This document shows, in pieces, positions 24,996 through 36,853 of a DNA stretch of 64,000 nt. Under the pieces are notes generated by a model, which worked only from the letters and a program-made list of their open reading frames with translations, did no database searches and was not told the origin of the DNA. Within the stretch, counting starts at the first letter, position 1; each line of letters starts with the position of its first letter. A program made the position numbers and the translations under genes. Location of the stretch: contig NZ_PVNG01000007.1 of assembly GCF_003001935.1 (NCBI RefSeq), forward strand, positions 186,001-250,000, written 5' to 3'. The DNA is from Nonomuraea fuscirosea (GTDB lineage Bacteria; Actinomycetota; Actinomycetes; Streptosporangiales; Streptosporangiaceae).

Positions 24996-26108
24996 ATGAC
25001 CGGCACCGCCTTCACCTGGCCACGGCTTCTCACCACGCTGCTCGACGGCGCTTCGCTGACCTCCCGCCAGGCCGCCTGGGCGATGAACCAGATCATGACC
25101 GACCGCGCCACCGACGCCCAGATCGCGGCGTTCGCCGTCGCGCTGCGCGCCAAGGGCGAGAGCGTGGCCGAGGTGGCCGGGCTGGCGGACGGCATGCTGG
25201 CCGGGGCGGCGGCGATCCGCGTCTCCGGCAACCCCGTCGACCTCGTCGGCACCGGGGGCGACCGCGCCAACACCGTCAACGTCTCCACCATGGCCGCCGT
25301 CGTCGCCGCGGCGGCGGGCGCCAAGGTGGTCAAGCACGGCGGCAGGGCCGCCTCGTCGGCGGCGGGCGCGGCGGACGTGCTCGAAGAGCTCGGCGTGGTC
25401 ATCGACCTGCCGCCGGCCGCGGTGGTCAGGGTGGTGGAGGAGGTCGGGATCACGTTCTGCTTCGCGCCCGTCTTCAACCCGGCGCTGAGACGCACCTCGG
25501 GGCCGCGCCGCCAGCTCGGCGTCCCCACGGTCTTCAACTTCCTCGGCCCGCTGACCAACCCCGCCCTGCCGCCCAGTCAGGCGGTCGGGGTCTTCCAGCC
25601 GGCGATGGCCGAGGTCATCGCCGGCGTGCTGGCCGAGCGCGGCGGCTCCTCGCTCGTCTTCAGGGGCGACGACGGGCTCGACGAGCTGACGACCTGCGCT
25701 CCCTCGACGGTCTGGGTGGTACGCCGCGGCGTCGTCACCCGCACCGCCTTCGACCCGCTCGACCTGTCGATCCCGCGCGCCCGCCTCGACGACCTGCGCG
25801 GCGGCGACGCCCGGCACAACGCGGACGTGGCGCGCGCGGTGCTGTCGGGTGAGCCGGGGCCTGTGCGCGACATCGTGCTGCTGAACGCGGCCGCCGCCCT
25901 GGTGGCCGCAGACGGCACCCCGCCGGCGGCCGAGCTCACGCCGGCCCTGGCCGCGGCGCACAAGCGGGCGGCGGACGCCGTCGACTCAGGCGCCGCGGCG
26001 TCGCTGCTCACCCGCTGGGCCCAGGCCACCCAGGCCGCCGCCACCCGCATCCGGCCCGCCGACACCTGCCCGCCGCCGTCCGGGCGCGCCCGCCGCGGTC
26101 CGGTGTGA
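24996..26108 (+). CDS. trpD: Anthranilate phosphoribosyltransferase
   Basis: 370 residues. Transfers phosphoribose from PRPP to anthranilate, second step of tryptophan synthesis. Seen: PRPP loop [26 protein letters not shown], the anthranilate-side GPLTNPA, and the metal acids in DGLDELTT. The C-terminal 25 residues are a low-complexity Pro/Arg extension. No other trp gene is next to it, so it is a stand-alone, attenuated trpD. Convergent with fumC across 30 bp. Confidence 0.95.
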   Translation: MTGTAFTWPRLLTTLLDGASLTSRQAAWAMNQIMTDRATDAQIAAFAVALRAKGESVAEVAGLADGMLAGAAAIRVSGNPVDLVGTGGDRANTVNVSTMAAVVAAAAGAKVVKHGGRAASSAAGAADVLEELGVVIDLPPAAVVRVVEEVGITFCFAPVFNPALRRTSGPRRQLGVPTVFNFLGPLTNPALPPSQAVGVFQPAMAEVIAGVLAERGGSSLVFRGDDGLDELTTCAPSTVWVVRRGVVTRTAFDPLDLSIPRARLDDLRGGDARHNADVARAVLSGEPGPVRDIVLLNAAAALVAADGTPPAAELTPALAAAHKRAADAVDSGAAASLLTRWAQATQAAATRIRPADTCPPPSGRARRGPV

Positions 26109-26138
26109 GCGGCAGCGGGTCGTTGCGGGTGTTCGTGG

Positions 26139-27524
26139 TCAGGGGCGGGTCATCGACAGGACGTCGAGTGCGGCGTCGAGCTGTTCCTCGGTGAGCCGCC
26201 CCTCGGCCACGTGGCCGCGCTCGATGACGACCTCCCTGATCGTCTTGCGCTCCGCCAGGGCCTGCTTGGCGATCTTCGCGGCCTCCTCGTAGCCCACGTA
26301 CCGGTTCAGCGGGGTGACGATCGACGGCGACGACTCGGCGTACTCGCGCAGACGATCCACGTTCGCGGTGATCCCGGCGACGCAGCGGTCGGCGAGCAGG
26401 CGCGAGACGTTCGCCAGCAGCCTGATCGACTCCAGGATGTCGCGCGCGATCACGGGCAGTTGCACGTTCAGCTCGAAGACGCCGGACGCGCCCGCGAACG
26501 TGATCGCCGCGTCGTTGCCGATCACCTGGGCCGCGACCATGGCCGTGGCCTCGGGGATCACCGGGTTGACCTTGCCGGGCATGATGGACGAGCCCGGTTG
26601 CAGGTCGGGCAGGTTGATCTCGGCAAGCCCGGCCCGCGGCCCCGAGCCCATCCACCGGAGATCGTTGGCGATCTTGGTCAGCGACACCGCGATCACCTTG
26701 AGCTGCCCCGACAGCTCCACGATGGAGTCCTGCGCGCTCTGGGCCTCGAAGTGGTCCCTCGCCTCGATGAACGGGATGCCGGTCGCCTCGCGCAGCTTGC
26801 CGATCGCCTCGTGCGCGAACCCCGGCGGCGTGTTGATCCCCGTGCCCACCGCGGTGCCGCCCAGCGGCAGCTCCAGGACGTGCTCCAGGGCGCCCAGCAC
26901 GCGGACGACGCCGTGCTCGACCTGCGTCGCGTACCCGCCGAACTCCTGGCCCAGCGTCACCGGCGTCGCGTCCATCAGGTGGGTGCGCCCCGACTTCACC
27001 ACGCCGTCGAACTCGATCGCCTTCGCCCGCAACGCCTCCGCCAGGTGCCGCAGCGAGGGCACCAGGTGGTAGCTCACCTCGGTCGCCGCCGCCACGTGGA
27101 TGGAGGTCGGGAAGACGTCGTTGGACGACTGCGAGGCGTTCACGTGGTCGTTGGGATGCACCGGCCGGCCCAGCCGCTCCTCGGCCAGCGTCGCGATCAC
27201 CTCGTTGGCGTTCATGTTGGACGAGGTGCCCGAGCCGGTCTGGAAGACGTCGATCGGGAAGTGGGAGTCGTGCTCGTTCTCCGCCACGTCCGCGGCGGCC
27301 TGCGCGATCGCCTCCGCCATGTCCTTGTCGATCACGCCCAGCTCGCCGTTGACCTCCGCGGCCACGGCCTTGATCAGGCCGAGGGCGGCGATGTGGGACG
27401 GCTCCAGCGGGCGTCCGGAGATCGGGAAGTTCTCCACCGCCCGCTGGGTCTGCGCACGCCACTTCGCGCCCGCCGGCACGCGTACCTCACCCATCGAGTC
27501 ATGTTCGATCCTGAACTCGCTCAT
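26139..27524 (-). CDS. fumC: Fumarate hydratase, class II
   Basis: 461 residues, full length. Converts fumarate to malate without an iron-sulfur cluster. Signature [11 protein letters not shown], substrate regions [14 protein letters not shown] and [12 protein letters not shown], and the catalytic-site [14 protein letters not shown] are all intact. ATG 27524 (MSEFRIEHD) is preferred over 27542. A second, unrelated class I fumarase lies at 32672-34324. Confidence 0.95.
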   Translation of the reverse strand: MSEFRIEHDSMGEVRVPAGAKWRAQTQRAVENFPISGRPLEPSHIAALGLIKAVAAEVNGELGVIDKDMAEAIAQAAADVAENEHDSHFPIDVFQTGSGTSSNMNANEVIATLAEERLGRPVHPNDHVNASQSSNDVFPTSIHVAAATEVSYHLVPSLRHLAEALRAKAIEFDGVVKSGRTHLMDATPVTLGQEFGGYATQVEHGVVRVLGALEHVLELPLGGTAVGTGINTPPGFAHEAIGKLREATGIPFIEARDHFEAQSAQDSIVELSGQLKVIAVSLTKIANDLRWMGSGPRAGLAEINLPDLQPGSSIMPGKVNPVIPEATAMVAAQVIGNDAAITFAGASGVFELNVQLPVIARDILESIRLLANVSRLLADRCVAGITANVDRLREYAESSPSIVTPLNRYVGYEEAAKIAKQALAERKTIREVVIERGHVAEGRLTEEQLDAALDVLSMTRP

Positions 27525-27583
27525 GACTTCAGTCTGGCTCACGCGCGCGCGTTCGCTTCGGCGACACCACCCGGTGCCCGGCG

Positions 27584-29587
27584 TCAGCTGGAGAAGAGCG
27601 CCACGATGAGGACGGCGATCACCACGGCGGCCGCGGCGGCCACCGCCATGAGCACCAGCATGCCGTTGCGGTTGCCCGCGGGTTTCTGCTCCGGCTGGCC
27701 GGCGATGGAGAACAGGTCCGTGCCGAGGCCCTGGCTCTCGTACGGAATCTGCGGGCCGCCGGCGTGCTGGGCGCCGCCTTGCTGGGCCCCCGGTCCCATC
27801 GGCGGCTGCTGCCCCGGCTGGTGCTGTCCTGGTTGCTGGGGACCCGCCTGCTGGGGGCCTGCCTGGTGCGGGCCCGTCTGCTGCCGGTCTCCCTTGGGCG
27901 GCGGATAGACCTGCTGTCCGGGGGCTCCGGGCAGCTGCGAGGGGATGCGCGTGGTGGCCATGGAGCCCTCGTCGCGCTGCGGCGGCCTGCCCTGGTCCGT
28001 ACCCGGAGCGAAGGGGCCCTTCGGGCGGGAGATGCTGACCGTGCGCTCGGTGTCGTAACCCTCGTCACCGCCGCCCGCCGCGCCGCCCGTCCCGCCTGCC
28101 TGCGGCTGCGAGCCGAAGTGCTGCTGCTGCCCCTGCGGGGGGTAGCCGGGGGTGGTCGAGTGGGGCACGGTCGGCGCGCCCGAAGCACGCATCGGCTGCC
28201 CGCCCCCGGCATGGGGGCCGCCCTGTGCACCGGGTCCACCCGGAGCGTTGGGGCCACCGGGTCCCTGAGGGTTGAAGGCGTTGGGTCCGACAGGACCACG
28301 TCCGCCCGGACCACCGGGCCCCTGCGGGCCTCCTGGACCTTGCGGACCGCCCTGCCCGCCCGGACCGCCAGGTCCTTGCGGACCACCAGGACCGCCTGGC
28401 TGCGGTGCGCCGCCCATCGGTGCGCCGTGGCCGGACTGCGGGCCACCGCGACCGCCGGGACCCTGCCCCGGAGCGCCGGCGCCGTACGGAGGACTGCCCT
28501 GCGCCGGCCCGCCGGGCCGCCCCTGCCCAGGCGCTCCTGAGCCCTGCCCGGGACCCCCTGAGCCCTGCCCAGGCCCGCCGGGGCCCTGGCCAGGGCCGGC
28601 CGGCCCGTGGGGAGCTCCGGCCTGGGCGGCCGCCGCGCCCTGGACACCGCGGCCGCCTGGACCCTGGCCTCCCGCGGTGGGGGGTTGCTGGGCGGCGAAC
28701 GGATCGGGCAAAGCGGCCTCCTGCGCCATAAGAGCCTCGGCCGTGAGCACCGGCATCTCGCTCGTGGGGGTGTCGGCGACCATGCGCAGCAGGGTCTCCG
28801 CCTTGGCAGCGTTGAGCCGCTGCCGGTAGTCCTTGCTCAGCAGCCCGTTCAGCACCGGCCGCAGTTGCCCCGCCTGCGTCGGCGGGTCGGCGCTCTCGGT
28901 GAGCAGCGCCGCCAGCGTCTCCGCGATCGTGGACCGCTCGTAGGCGGGACGTCCCTCGACCGCGAAGTAGAGGGTGGCTCCGAGCGACCAGATGTCAGAC
29001 TCGGGGCCGGTGTATTCGCCCCTGGCGCGTTCCGGGGCGGTGTAGCCGGGTGAACCGATCACCATGCCGGTCTTCGTCAGCCGCGAGTCGCCCTCCGCCT
29101 TGGCGATGCCGAAGTCGGTCAGCACCACCCGGCCGCTCTCGGTGATGAGCACGTTGCCCGGCTTGACGTCACGGTGGGTGATGCCCTGGGCGTGTGCGGC
29201 GCGCAGGGCCCCGAGCAGGTCGACGCCGATCTCCGCCACGAGGCGCGGCGGCAGCGGACCTTCCTCCTCGATCACCTGCTCCAGCGAGCGGGCCTCGATC
29301 AGCTCCATGATGATCCACGGACTGTCGTCCTGAATCAGCACGTCGTGGATGGAGGCCACGGACGGGTGGCTGATCCGCGCGGCGATACGCCCTTCGCGGA
29401 CCATGCGTTCGCGCAGCTCGGTCCGCTGTTCCTCGGTGAGCCCGGGATCCTGGCGGATTTCCTTGACCGCCACCTCGCGCCCGAGCGCGCGGTCGCGAGC
29501 GCGCCAGACCGTGCCCATCGTGCCCCGGCCGAGCGGGGAGATGAGCTCGTAGCGCTCCGCGAGCAGGCGTGTCTGCTGTTCCGGCAT
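27584..29587 (-). CDS. Ser/Thr protein kinase with Gly/Pro/Gln linker and C-terminal anchor
   Basis: 667 residues. Kinase domain (about 13-275): [14 protein letters not shown] Lys, [12 protein letters not shown] and SPGYTAPE. Residues about 305-630 are a low-complexity linker dominated by GPGGPGQG-type repeats, close to a collagen-like G-x-y pattern in parts. A single membrane segment (about 642-664) ends the protein with only FSS after it, so there is no extracellular sensor domain, unlike PASTA kinases. ATG 29587. Head-to-tail with a second kinase, 35 bp apart; probably a duplication. Confidence 0.88.
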   Translation of the reverse strand: MPEQQTRLLAERYELISPLGRGTMGTVWRARDRALGREVAVKEIRQDPGLTEEQRTELRERMVREGRIAARISHPSVASIHDVLIQDDSPWIIMELIEARSLEQVIEEEGPLPPRLVAEIGVDLLGALRAAHAQGITHRDVKPGNVLITESGRVVLTDFGIAKAEGDSRLTKTGMVIGSPGYTAPERARGEYTGPESDIWSLGATLYFAVEGRPAYERSTIAETLAALLTESADPPTQAGQLRPVLNGLLSKDYRQRLNAAKAETLLRMVADTPTSEMPVLTAEALMAQEAALPDPFAAQQPPTAGGQGPGGRGVQGAAAAQAGAPHGPAGPGQGPGGPGQGSGGPGQGSGAPGQGRPGGPAQGSPPYGAGAPGQGPGGRGGPQSGHGAPMGGAPQPGGPGGPQGPGGPGGQGGPQGPGGPQGPGGPGGRGPVGPNAFNPQGPGGPNAPGGPGAQGGPHAGGGQPMRASGAPTVPHSTTPGYPPQGQQQHFGSQPQAGGTGGAAGGGDEGYDTERTVSISRPKGPFAPGTDQGRPPQRDEGSMATTRIPSQLPGAPGQQVYPPPKGDRQQTGPHQAGPQQAGPQQPGQHQPGQQPPMGPGAQQGGAQHAGGPQIPYESQGLGTDLFSIAGQPEQKPAGNRNGMLVLMAVAAAAAVVIAVLIVALFSS

Positions 29588-29622
29588 GAGAAGAAGATAT
29601 CGATTCTCGCTTGGGAAGTGCT

Positions 29623-30732
29623 TTACCCTCGCTTGCGAAGTTCTCTGGGCCAGAACCGTCGAGGAAGGCACAACTTTATCACCGTAGCTTTGAATCGAGC
29701 ATAAGCCGAAGGAGTCGGCCGCGGTTCGACGCGCTTCCTGTGCACACCCTCGCCGGGCTTGCGTTCCTGCCGGGGCGAGGGCACGTTCACGGGCGGTGGG
29801 GGAGCGTCGGCCCGGTGCAGCCCACGGTGCGAGGGCCTGCGCGCGAAGGCGGGCTGGGTGGCGGGCGAGGGCTGGCGCGCGGGCTTGCGCGGGCTCAGCG
29901 GCTCTTCCGCGGATCCGCCGGCGGCGACCCTGGTCAGCATGAGCGAGGCGCGTACGGAGTCGAGGCGCGTCGCCGGGTCGATGCGCAGCAGCGCGTCGAG
30001 GACGGGCGCCAGCGGACCCGCCTTGGTCATCGGGATCGGCTCGCCGCTGGTGAGCGCCGCGAGCGCGGCGGCCGCGGTGCGCCGGCCGTGCAGCCCCCTG
30101 CCCTCGACGGCGGTGTAGAGGGTGGCGCCCAGCGACCACAGATCACCGGCGGGGCTGGCCTTCGAGCCGAGCACCCGCTCTGGAGCGATGTAGCCCGCCG
30201 ACCCCAGAACGATGCCCGCCTGGGTGATGGAAACGTCACCTTCGAGTGCGGCCAGCCCGAAGTCGGTGAGCACCGCGCGATCCTCGGTCACCAGCACGTT
30301 GCTCGGCTTGACGTCGCGATGCAGGATGCCCTTGGCGTGCACGGCCCGCAGCGCGCCGAGGATCTGCCGGCCGATCTCGGCGGCCCGGCGCGGATGGAGC
30401 GGTCCCTGTTCCTGGATGAGCTGCTCCAGGGACTTCGCCCGGAGCAGCTCCATCACGATCCACGGCCGATCGTCCTCGGTGACCACGTCGAACACGGTGA
30501 TGACCGAGGGGTGCGTGACCATGGCGGTGGCCCGGCCCTCGCGCTCGGTACGCGCGCACAGCTCGGCACGCAGCTCCTCGTCGAGAACGGACGGCAGCCG
30601 CACTTCCTTGACCGCCACGTCCCGGTCAAGCAACTCGTCATGTGCCCGCCAAACGGTGCCCATGCCGCCCCGACCGACCGGCTCCATGAGCCGATAGCGC
30701 GCGGCGAGTAGGTAACCGGAGGGCGCACGCAT
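29623..30732 (-). CDS. Soluble Ser/Thr protein kinase
   Basis: 369 residues. Kinase domain (about 9-270) with GRGGMGTVW, VAVKE, LHRDVKPSN, DFGLAAL and SAGYIAPERVLG. The C-terminal 90 residues are basic and Pro-rich and end in RRFWPRELRKRG; no membrane segment. Close paralogue of the downstream kinase. ATG 30732, with a TTGACT-type -35 candidate about 70 bp upstream in the gap after sod. Confidence 0.88.
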   Translation of the reverse strand: MRAPSGYLLAARYRLMEPVGRGGMGTVWRAHDELLDRDVAVKEVRLPSVLDEELRAELCARTEREGRATAMVTHPSVITVFDVVTEDDRPWIVMELLRAKSLEQLIQEQGPLHPRRAAEIGRQILGALRAVHAKGILHRDVKPSNVLVTEDRAVLTDFGLAALEGDVSITQAGIVLGSAGYIAPERVLGSKASPAGDLWSLGATLYTAVEGRGLHGRRTAAAALAALTSGEPIPMTKAGPLAPVLDALLRIDPATRLDSVRASLMLTRVAAGGSAEEPLSPRKPARQPSPATQPAFARRPSHRGLHRADAPPPPVNVPSPRQERKPGEGVHRKRVEPRPTPSAYARFKATVIKLCLPRRFWPRELRKRG

Positions 30733-30802
30733 GCCAGGCAGCTTACCTATTTGTGTAAACCGACCAGTAGAGGCGGGGCCGATAATTTGTTGCGAACTTA
30801 AG

Positions 30803-31411
30803 TCAACCCGCCTGACTCGTCACGTCAGCAAACCTCCGGGCCACATCCTCCCAGTTGATGAGGCCCCACAGTTTCTCGACGTAGTCCGGACGGACGTTGC
30901 GATACTGAAGGTAGTACGCGTGCTCCCACGCGTCGAACACGAGCAGCGGCGTGGTGTTCATCCCCACATTGCCGTGGTGGTCGTAGACCTGCTCGACGAC
31001 CAGCCTGCGGCCGAGCGGCTCCCAGGCCAGTACCCCCCACCCGGACCCCTGCACCGACGCGGTCGCGGTGGTGAGCTGTCGCTGGAACGCCTCGAACGTA
31101 CCGAAATGCGCAAGGATGGCGTCCGCGAGCGGGCCTTCCGGGCGGTCGCCGCCGTCCGGCGACAGGTTCTCCCAGAAGATCGAGTGCAGCACGTGGCCGG
31201 ACAGGTTGAACGCGAACGTCTTCTCCAGCCCGACCAGGCCGCCGAACTCGCCCTTGTCACGCGCCTCGGCCAGGCGTTCGAGCGTGTCGTTGGCCCCCTT
31301 CACGTACGCGGCGTGGTGCTTGGCGTGGTGCAGCTCCAGGATCTCGCCGGTGATGGCCGGTTCGAGAGCGGCGTAGTCGTAAGGCATGTCGGGAAGGGTG
31401 TAATCCCCCAT
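30803..31411 (-). CDS. Fe/Mn-family superoxide dismutase
   Basis: 202 residues. Converts superoxide to O2 and H2O2. Four metal ligands are visible: His in [13 protein letters not shown], His in [10 protein letters not shown], Asp and His in [13 protein letters not shown]. Iron is the likely metal, because a Nur-type nickel operator lies upstream, the arrangement of Streptomyces sodF; the metal cannot be read from sequence alone. ATG 31411 follows AAGGAGGA. Confidence 0.92.
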   Translation of the reverse strand: MGDYTLPDMPYDYAALEPAITGEILELHHAKHHAAYVKGANDTLERLAEARDKGEFGGLVGLEKTFAFNLSGHVLHSIFWENLSPDGGDRPEGPLADAILAHFGTFEAFQRQLTTATASVQGSGWGVLAWEPLGRRLVVEQVYDHHGNVGMNTTPLLVFDAWEHAYYLQYRNVRPDYVEKLWGLINWEDVARRFADVTSQAG

Positions 31412-31444
31412 GAGTCCTCCTTGTCGATCTCTGGAAGGACCTTA

Positions 31445-31461
31445 TTGCAACTCATTCGCAA
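31445..31461. promoter_or_regulatory. Nur-box match upstream of sod
   Basis: TTGCAA (31445-31450), CTCAT, TCGCAA (31456-31461), 34 bp before the sod start. The nickel-dependent Fur-family repressor Nur binds tGCaa-N5-ttGCA; this fits with one mismatch and the exact 5-bp spacer. Binding would switch off Fe-SOD when nickel is present. Confidence 0.6.
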
Positions 31462-32003
31462 CTGCATCAGACTTGCGACCTAGGTCCTCCCGCGGAGGGC
31501 TGGCTCACGTCCCGCCGCGCGGGCGGCTCTTCCCCGGCCGCGGGCGTGTTCGCCCGCCTGGCTCTCTCAGGGTGTTTCCGCAGTTCACCGGGCATGTGTG
31601 TCGGCCGGCACAACCACTCGCCGAAATCCTGTGCATGATGCCCGGTAGGGGACTTTCAGGCGTACGGCAGGCTGGCTTACAGAAACCACGGGGATCCGTC
31701 AGCGACTTGTAAGGGTGCCGTAAGAGGGCGGGGGCATGGTTAAGCCAAGAAAGAAGGCGAGCTCCCGGAGACGGCCGGAATCTGTCGGTCCCGAACGTCA
31801 GACTGAGGGCATCCACCCGAGGTCCTGCCACCGAAGAACCACCGAAGAACGACCGATGAAGGACGTGATGAAGATGCGCCAGATCCAGGTTCGCCGCCGG
31901 CCGAAGAAGTCGACCAGAGCCGCTCTGGACCTTCGCACTCCGTCAGGGCGCCAGCTGCCCTTTTGAAGACCCGCATTCAGGAGCGCAATCTGAGAGGTGC
32001 GCG
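31462..32003. other. Gene-poor stretch upstream of DUF5999
   Basis: About 540 bp with no confident gene. It should hold the sod promoter at its left end. Near the right end, 31856-31966 (plus) could encode a 36-residue basic peptide (MKDVMKMRQIQVRRRPKKS...), and an upstream ATG at 31736 would extend it to 76; neither has a recognisable homologue or a clear ribosome site. No riboswitch was recognised. Confidence 0.4.
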
Positions 32004-32192
32004 ATGTGCAGTCACTACCCCGTTTGCCCGAGTGCCGACTCCCTCGACCGTGAGCGGTCGCACGTCATCTCGGCCCACCCCGACCAGGGCTGGAGCCTCC
32101 TCTGCAACGGCGTCGTGCTGTTCGACGACACCGGCCTGCTGCTGCCCGACGGCTCCGTCGTGGCGCCGCACCGGTCCCCGGTGGCCGCGTGA
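32004..32192 (+). CDS. DUF5999 small protein
   Basis: 62 residues: MCSHYPVCPSADSLDR at the start with three Cys/His pairs, then HPDQGWSLLCNGVVLFDDTGLLLPD. This matches the actinobacterial DUF5999 family almost end to end. Function unknown; the Cys/His N-terminus could bind metal. ATG 32004 has GAGAGGT upstream. The stop overlaps the start of the degraded acetyltransferase gene. Confidence 0.85.
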   Translation: MCSHYPVCPSADSLDRERSHVISAHPDQGWSLLCNGVVLFDDTGLLLPDGSVVAPHRSPVAA

Positions 32193-32569
32193 GCGCCACC
32201 TCCCTGGTCACCGGGCCGGAGCGGCGGCCAGACCTCCCGGCGATCCGCGAGGTCCTGCCCGCGGCGTCCCCGGCCGCGCCCGAAGCCGACCTGGTCGACG
32301 CGCTCCGTAGGAACCCCTCCCGGCTGCCCGGCCTGCCCGTCGTGACCGAGCACGACGGGCGCACGACAGGGTCCACGACGCCGGCGATGCCCTGGCGCTC
32401 GTCCTCGGGCACCCCGTTCACCACCCCCGCTTCGGCTTCGTCCACACCTCCGCGTACCGCACAAGGGCCCTTCGACGTGCCCGGCGAGGCCATGATGGCG
32501 CTCGTGCTCGACGAGCGGCGACCGGTGCCCACCGGCACGATCGCCTACCCGCCACCCTTCGGCCTCTGA
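32189..32569 (+). pseudogene. GNAT acetyltransferase remnant
   Basis: The first 60 codons read as the N-terminus of a GNAT enzyme (PDLPAIREVLPAASPAAPEADLVDAL). From about 32368 to 32459 the family sequence continues in another frame (DAGDALALVLGHPVHHPRFGF and HTSAYRTR), then returns to the first frame as GPFDVPGEAMMALVLDERRPVP and ends normally. So two frame changes are present, and about 40 codons between VVTEHDG and LALVLGHP are missing, including the acetyl-CoA motif. Translation as one frame gives a protein that cannot work as an acetyltransferase. Confidence 0.75.
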
Positions 32570-32671
32570 TCCGCCGAGCCGCCACCCCAGTCGCCGGCCT
32601 CCGACCGGGTCAGCCGGCCTTCGATCCGCCCGGCCCTCGATCCCGCCGTCGCGAGACCGCTGTCGCGAGAG

Positions 32672-34324
<1,653 letters not shown>

Positions 34325-34403
34325 GTCCATCCTTTCGGTCCTCCAAGAGATTACGCTCCCTTGGCACGACCGGCGGACCGGCTCCGGCTGTGGTAGACCC
34401 GGC

Positions 34404-35279
34404 TCAGGCTTCTGACGGCCGTACGGCGGCCCCCGCTCCCGAGCGCGCGGAGCTGAGGCCGAGCAGGATGCCCGCGACGACCAGCCCGGCGCCCAGCAGA
34501 TCGTACGCGGACGGCATCGCGACCCCCAGCACCGCGCCCGTGACGATGGCGGCCACCGGGATGAGCCCCGCGAAGAGCCCCGCCCGGCCCGGCCCCAGCT
34601 TGGGCAGCGAGCTGTACCAGAGGAAGAAGGCGACCACGGTGACCACGACCGCCAGGTAGGCGAACCCGAGCGCCTCGGCCAGCGTGGGCATCCTGACCAT
34701 GTCCGTACCGGCGTCCACGAGCCCCACCGCGACCAGCATGGGCACGGCCAGCGCCGTCGAGTACGCCGACACCCGGATCGCGCCCAGCTTGGGCAGCAGC
34801 GGGATGGCCAGCAGCGAGAAGCACACCTCGCCGACGAGCGCGCCGAGCGCCCACAGCAGGCTGACGGTGTCGCCGCTGCCAAGCCCGGTGGCGAGGGTGG
34901 CCCCGGCCACGACCACGGCGGCGCCGGCCAGCAGCCGGGGCGCGGGCCGGCCGCCGGCCAGCGCGAGCGCCAGCGGCACGGTGCCGAGCACGGTGCCGAC
35001 CAGGGCGGGGCCCGAGGCGCGGGTGGACTCGACCACGCACACGTTGAAGATCACCAGGCCGAACAGCGTCAGCCCGCCCAGGCACAGGAGCTCGCGCGCC
35101 GTCATCCGGACGAACCGCAGGCCGAGCACCCGCGTTATGACTAGCAGGATGACCGAACCGACGAGATACCGGACGGCCTGTCCGCCGTATATCGGGTAGG
35201 CCTCGACGAGTTTCGAGACGCCGGCCAGCGTGCCGACGAGGAACATGGCCGAGGCCGCGCCGATGATGCCGTTTCTCAT
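34404..35279 (-). CDS. EamA/DMT-family transporter
   Basis: 291 residues, ten predicted membrane segments in two EamA halves (1-140 and 145-285). Members export amino acids or other small metabolites. Divergent from a MocR-type regulator with 68 bp between the starts, an arrangement in which the regulator often controls the exporter. ATG 35279. Confidence 0.8.
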   Translation of the reverse strand: MRNGIIGAASAMFLVGTLAGVSKLVEAYPIYGGQAVRYLVGSVILLVITRVLGLRFVRMTARELLCLGGLTLFGLVIFNVCVVESTRASGPALVGTVLGTVPLALALAGGRPAPRLLAGAAVVVAGATLATGLGSGDTVSLLWALGALVGEVCFSLLAIPLLPKLGAIRVSAYSTALAVPMLVAVGLVDAGTDMVRMPTLAEALGFAYLAVVVTVVAFFLWYSSLPKLGPGRAGLFAGLIPVAAIVTGAVLGVAMPSAYDLLGAGLVVAGILLGLSSARSGAGAAVRPSEA

Positions 35280-35347
35280 GCGAAGGATGCTAGGGAGACA
35301 ATGGTTCGTTCAAACAGTCCAATGTCCCGCCGAGAGACAGGACCAAT
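35280..35347. promoter_or_regulatory. Divergent promoter region of exporter and MocR regulator
   Basis: Three similar elements, CAATGG, CCAATG and CCAATA, stand in the same orientation at about 35300, 35321 and 35344. MocR-type regulators bind direct repeats near their own promoter, so these are candidate half-sites. Pattern only. Confidence 0.35.
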
Positions 35348-36823
35348 ATGGCTGACCTCCATATCCAGATAAAGCGGGGTAAGGGGGCCATCGCCGGGCA
35401 GATCGCGTCTGAGCTGCGCGACTCCATCCGGGGCGGGCGGCTCACTCCGGGCACCCGCCTGCCCGCCACCCGCGACCTGGCCACCGACCTCCAGGTCTCC
35501 AGGGGCGTGGTGGTGGAGGCGTACGAGCAACTGGTCGCCGAGGGCTTCCTGATCTCCAGGGTGGGCGTCGGCACCCAGGTCACCCCCAAGAACGCGCGCG
35601 GCCTGCCCAGGCCGCGCGACACCGCGCGGCCCCGGCCCGGCCAGCGGCCCGAGCAGCGGCCCGGCCAGCGGCCCGAGCAGCGGCCCGACCAGCGGCCCGA
35701 CCAGCGGCCCGAGCAGCCCGGCGGGACCCCCGCCAGGGGCACCTCGTACTACGGTCATCGCCCCACCTCCCCGGACCTCAGCCACTTCCCCCGTGAACGC
35801 TGGCTGGCGGCCGTCAGGCATGTCCTGACCACCGTACCCTCGGACGCGCTCGATTACGGGGACCCCGGCGGCGTGCCTGAGCTGCGTGAAGAGCTGGCCG
35901 GCTACCTCCGGCGGGTCAGGGCCGCCGATGTGCGCCCGGAGAACCTCGTCATCGTGGGCGGCGTGGCGCAGGGCCTGAGCCTGGTCCTGCACGTGCTGAC
36001 CCAGCAGCGGCCGATCCGCCTCGCCGTGGAGGACCCGACCAGCCACCGGCAGGTGCCGCTGCTGCGGCGGGCGGGCGCGCGGCTCGTGCCGGTGCCGGTG
36101 GACGAGCACGGCCTCGACGTGCGCCGGCTGAGCGGGGACGCCGTGCTGGTGACGCCGGCGCACCAGTACCCGACGGGCGTGGTGCTGTCGCCGCCGCGCC
36201 GGGCCGCGCTGATGGAGTGGGCGTACGCGGGCGACCGGGCGATCCTGGAGGACGACTACGACGCCGAGTTCCGCTTCGACCGCGACCCCGTCGGCTGCCT
36301 CCAGGGGCTGGCGCCCGACCGGGTGATCCTGTCGGGCAGCGTGAGCAAGGCGCTCGCGCCCGGCCTGCGGCTGGGCTGGGTGGCGGCGCCGCCCGACCTG
36401 GCCGAGGCGATCCGGCGGGCGCGGGGCGAGCTGGACCTGGGCTCGCCGGTCATCGAGCAGTACGCGCTGGCCCACTTCCTGCGGACCGGCGGCTACGACA
36501 AGCACCTGCGGCGCATGCGCAGGGAGTACCGGCGGCGCAGGGACGCGCTGGTCACGACGCTGGCGGGGGAGCTGCCCGAGGTGCGGGTGAAGGGGATCGA
36601 CGCGGGGCTGCACCTCTACCTGGAGCTGCCGGACGGGTGGAGCGAGCCGCGTACGGTGCGGGCCGCCCGCGAGCTGGGCCTGTCGGCCGAGGCGGTCGGG
36701 CCGATGCGGGAGGCGGCGGGGCCGCCGGCCATGGTGGTGGGCTTCGCCCGGCTGCCCACGCACAAGGCGGTCGAGGCGGTACGAGGATTGAAGGTCAGCA
36801 TGTCAGGACAAATCTCTAAATAA
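35348..36823 (+). CDS. MocR-type regulator: GntR winged helix with aminotransferase domain
   Basis: 491 residues. GntR helix-turn-helix (about 10-80) with LPATRDLATDLQVSRGVVVEAY; a linker (about 98-122) of RPEQ/RPGQ/RPDQ units; class I aminotransferase-fold domain (about 135-485) with the PLP Lys in LSGSVSKALAPGLRLGW and DDYDAEFRFD. These proteins sense a PLP-linked ligand. Target is probably the divergent exporter. The linker arises from six 12-bp DNA repeats. Confidence 0.88.
   Translation: MADLHIQIKRGKGAIAGQIASELRDSIRGGRLTPGTRLPATRDLATDLQVSRGVVVEAYEQLVAEGFLISRVGVGTQVTPKNARGLPRPRDTARPRPGQRPEQRPGQRPEQRPDQRPDQRPEQPGGTPARGTSYYGHRPTSPDLSHFPRERWLAAVRHVLTTVPSDALDYGDPGGVPELREELAGYLRRVRAADVRPENLVIVGGVAQGLSLVLHVLTQQRPIRLAVEDPTSHRQVPLLRRAGARLVPVPVDEHGLDVRRLSGDAVLVTPAHQYPTGVVLSPPRRAALMEWAYAGDRAILEDDYDAEFRFDRDPVGCLQGLAPDRVILSGSVSKALAPGLRLGWVAAPPDLAEAIRRARGELDLGSPVIEQYALAHFLRTGGYDKHLRRMRREYRRRRDALVTTLAGELPEVRVKGIDAGLHLYLELPDGWSEPRTVRAARELGLSAEAVGPMREAAGPPAMVVGFARLPTHKAVEAVRGLKVSMSGQISK
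35642..35713 (+). repeat. Six 12-bp repeats in the MocR linker
   Basis: Six tandem units of CAGCGGCCCGNN (last two bases AG, GC, AG, AC, AC, AG), encoding the Q-R-P-(E/G/D) linker. In frame, so copy number can vary without breaking the gene. Confidence 0.85.
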
Positions 36824-36853
36824 GGAGCATTTCTCGGACGAACGGGAGGCGAC

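Noticed and set aside
31410-31712. Possible 100-residue gene upstream of sod
   Set aside because: Overlaps the sod start and Nur box, odd composition, no ribosome site.
35276-36763. Long minus-strand frame opposite the MocR-type gene
   Set aside because: Opposite strand has intact GntR and aminotransferase motifs; the minus frame has none.
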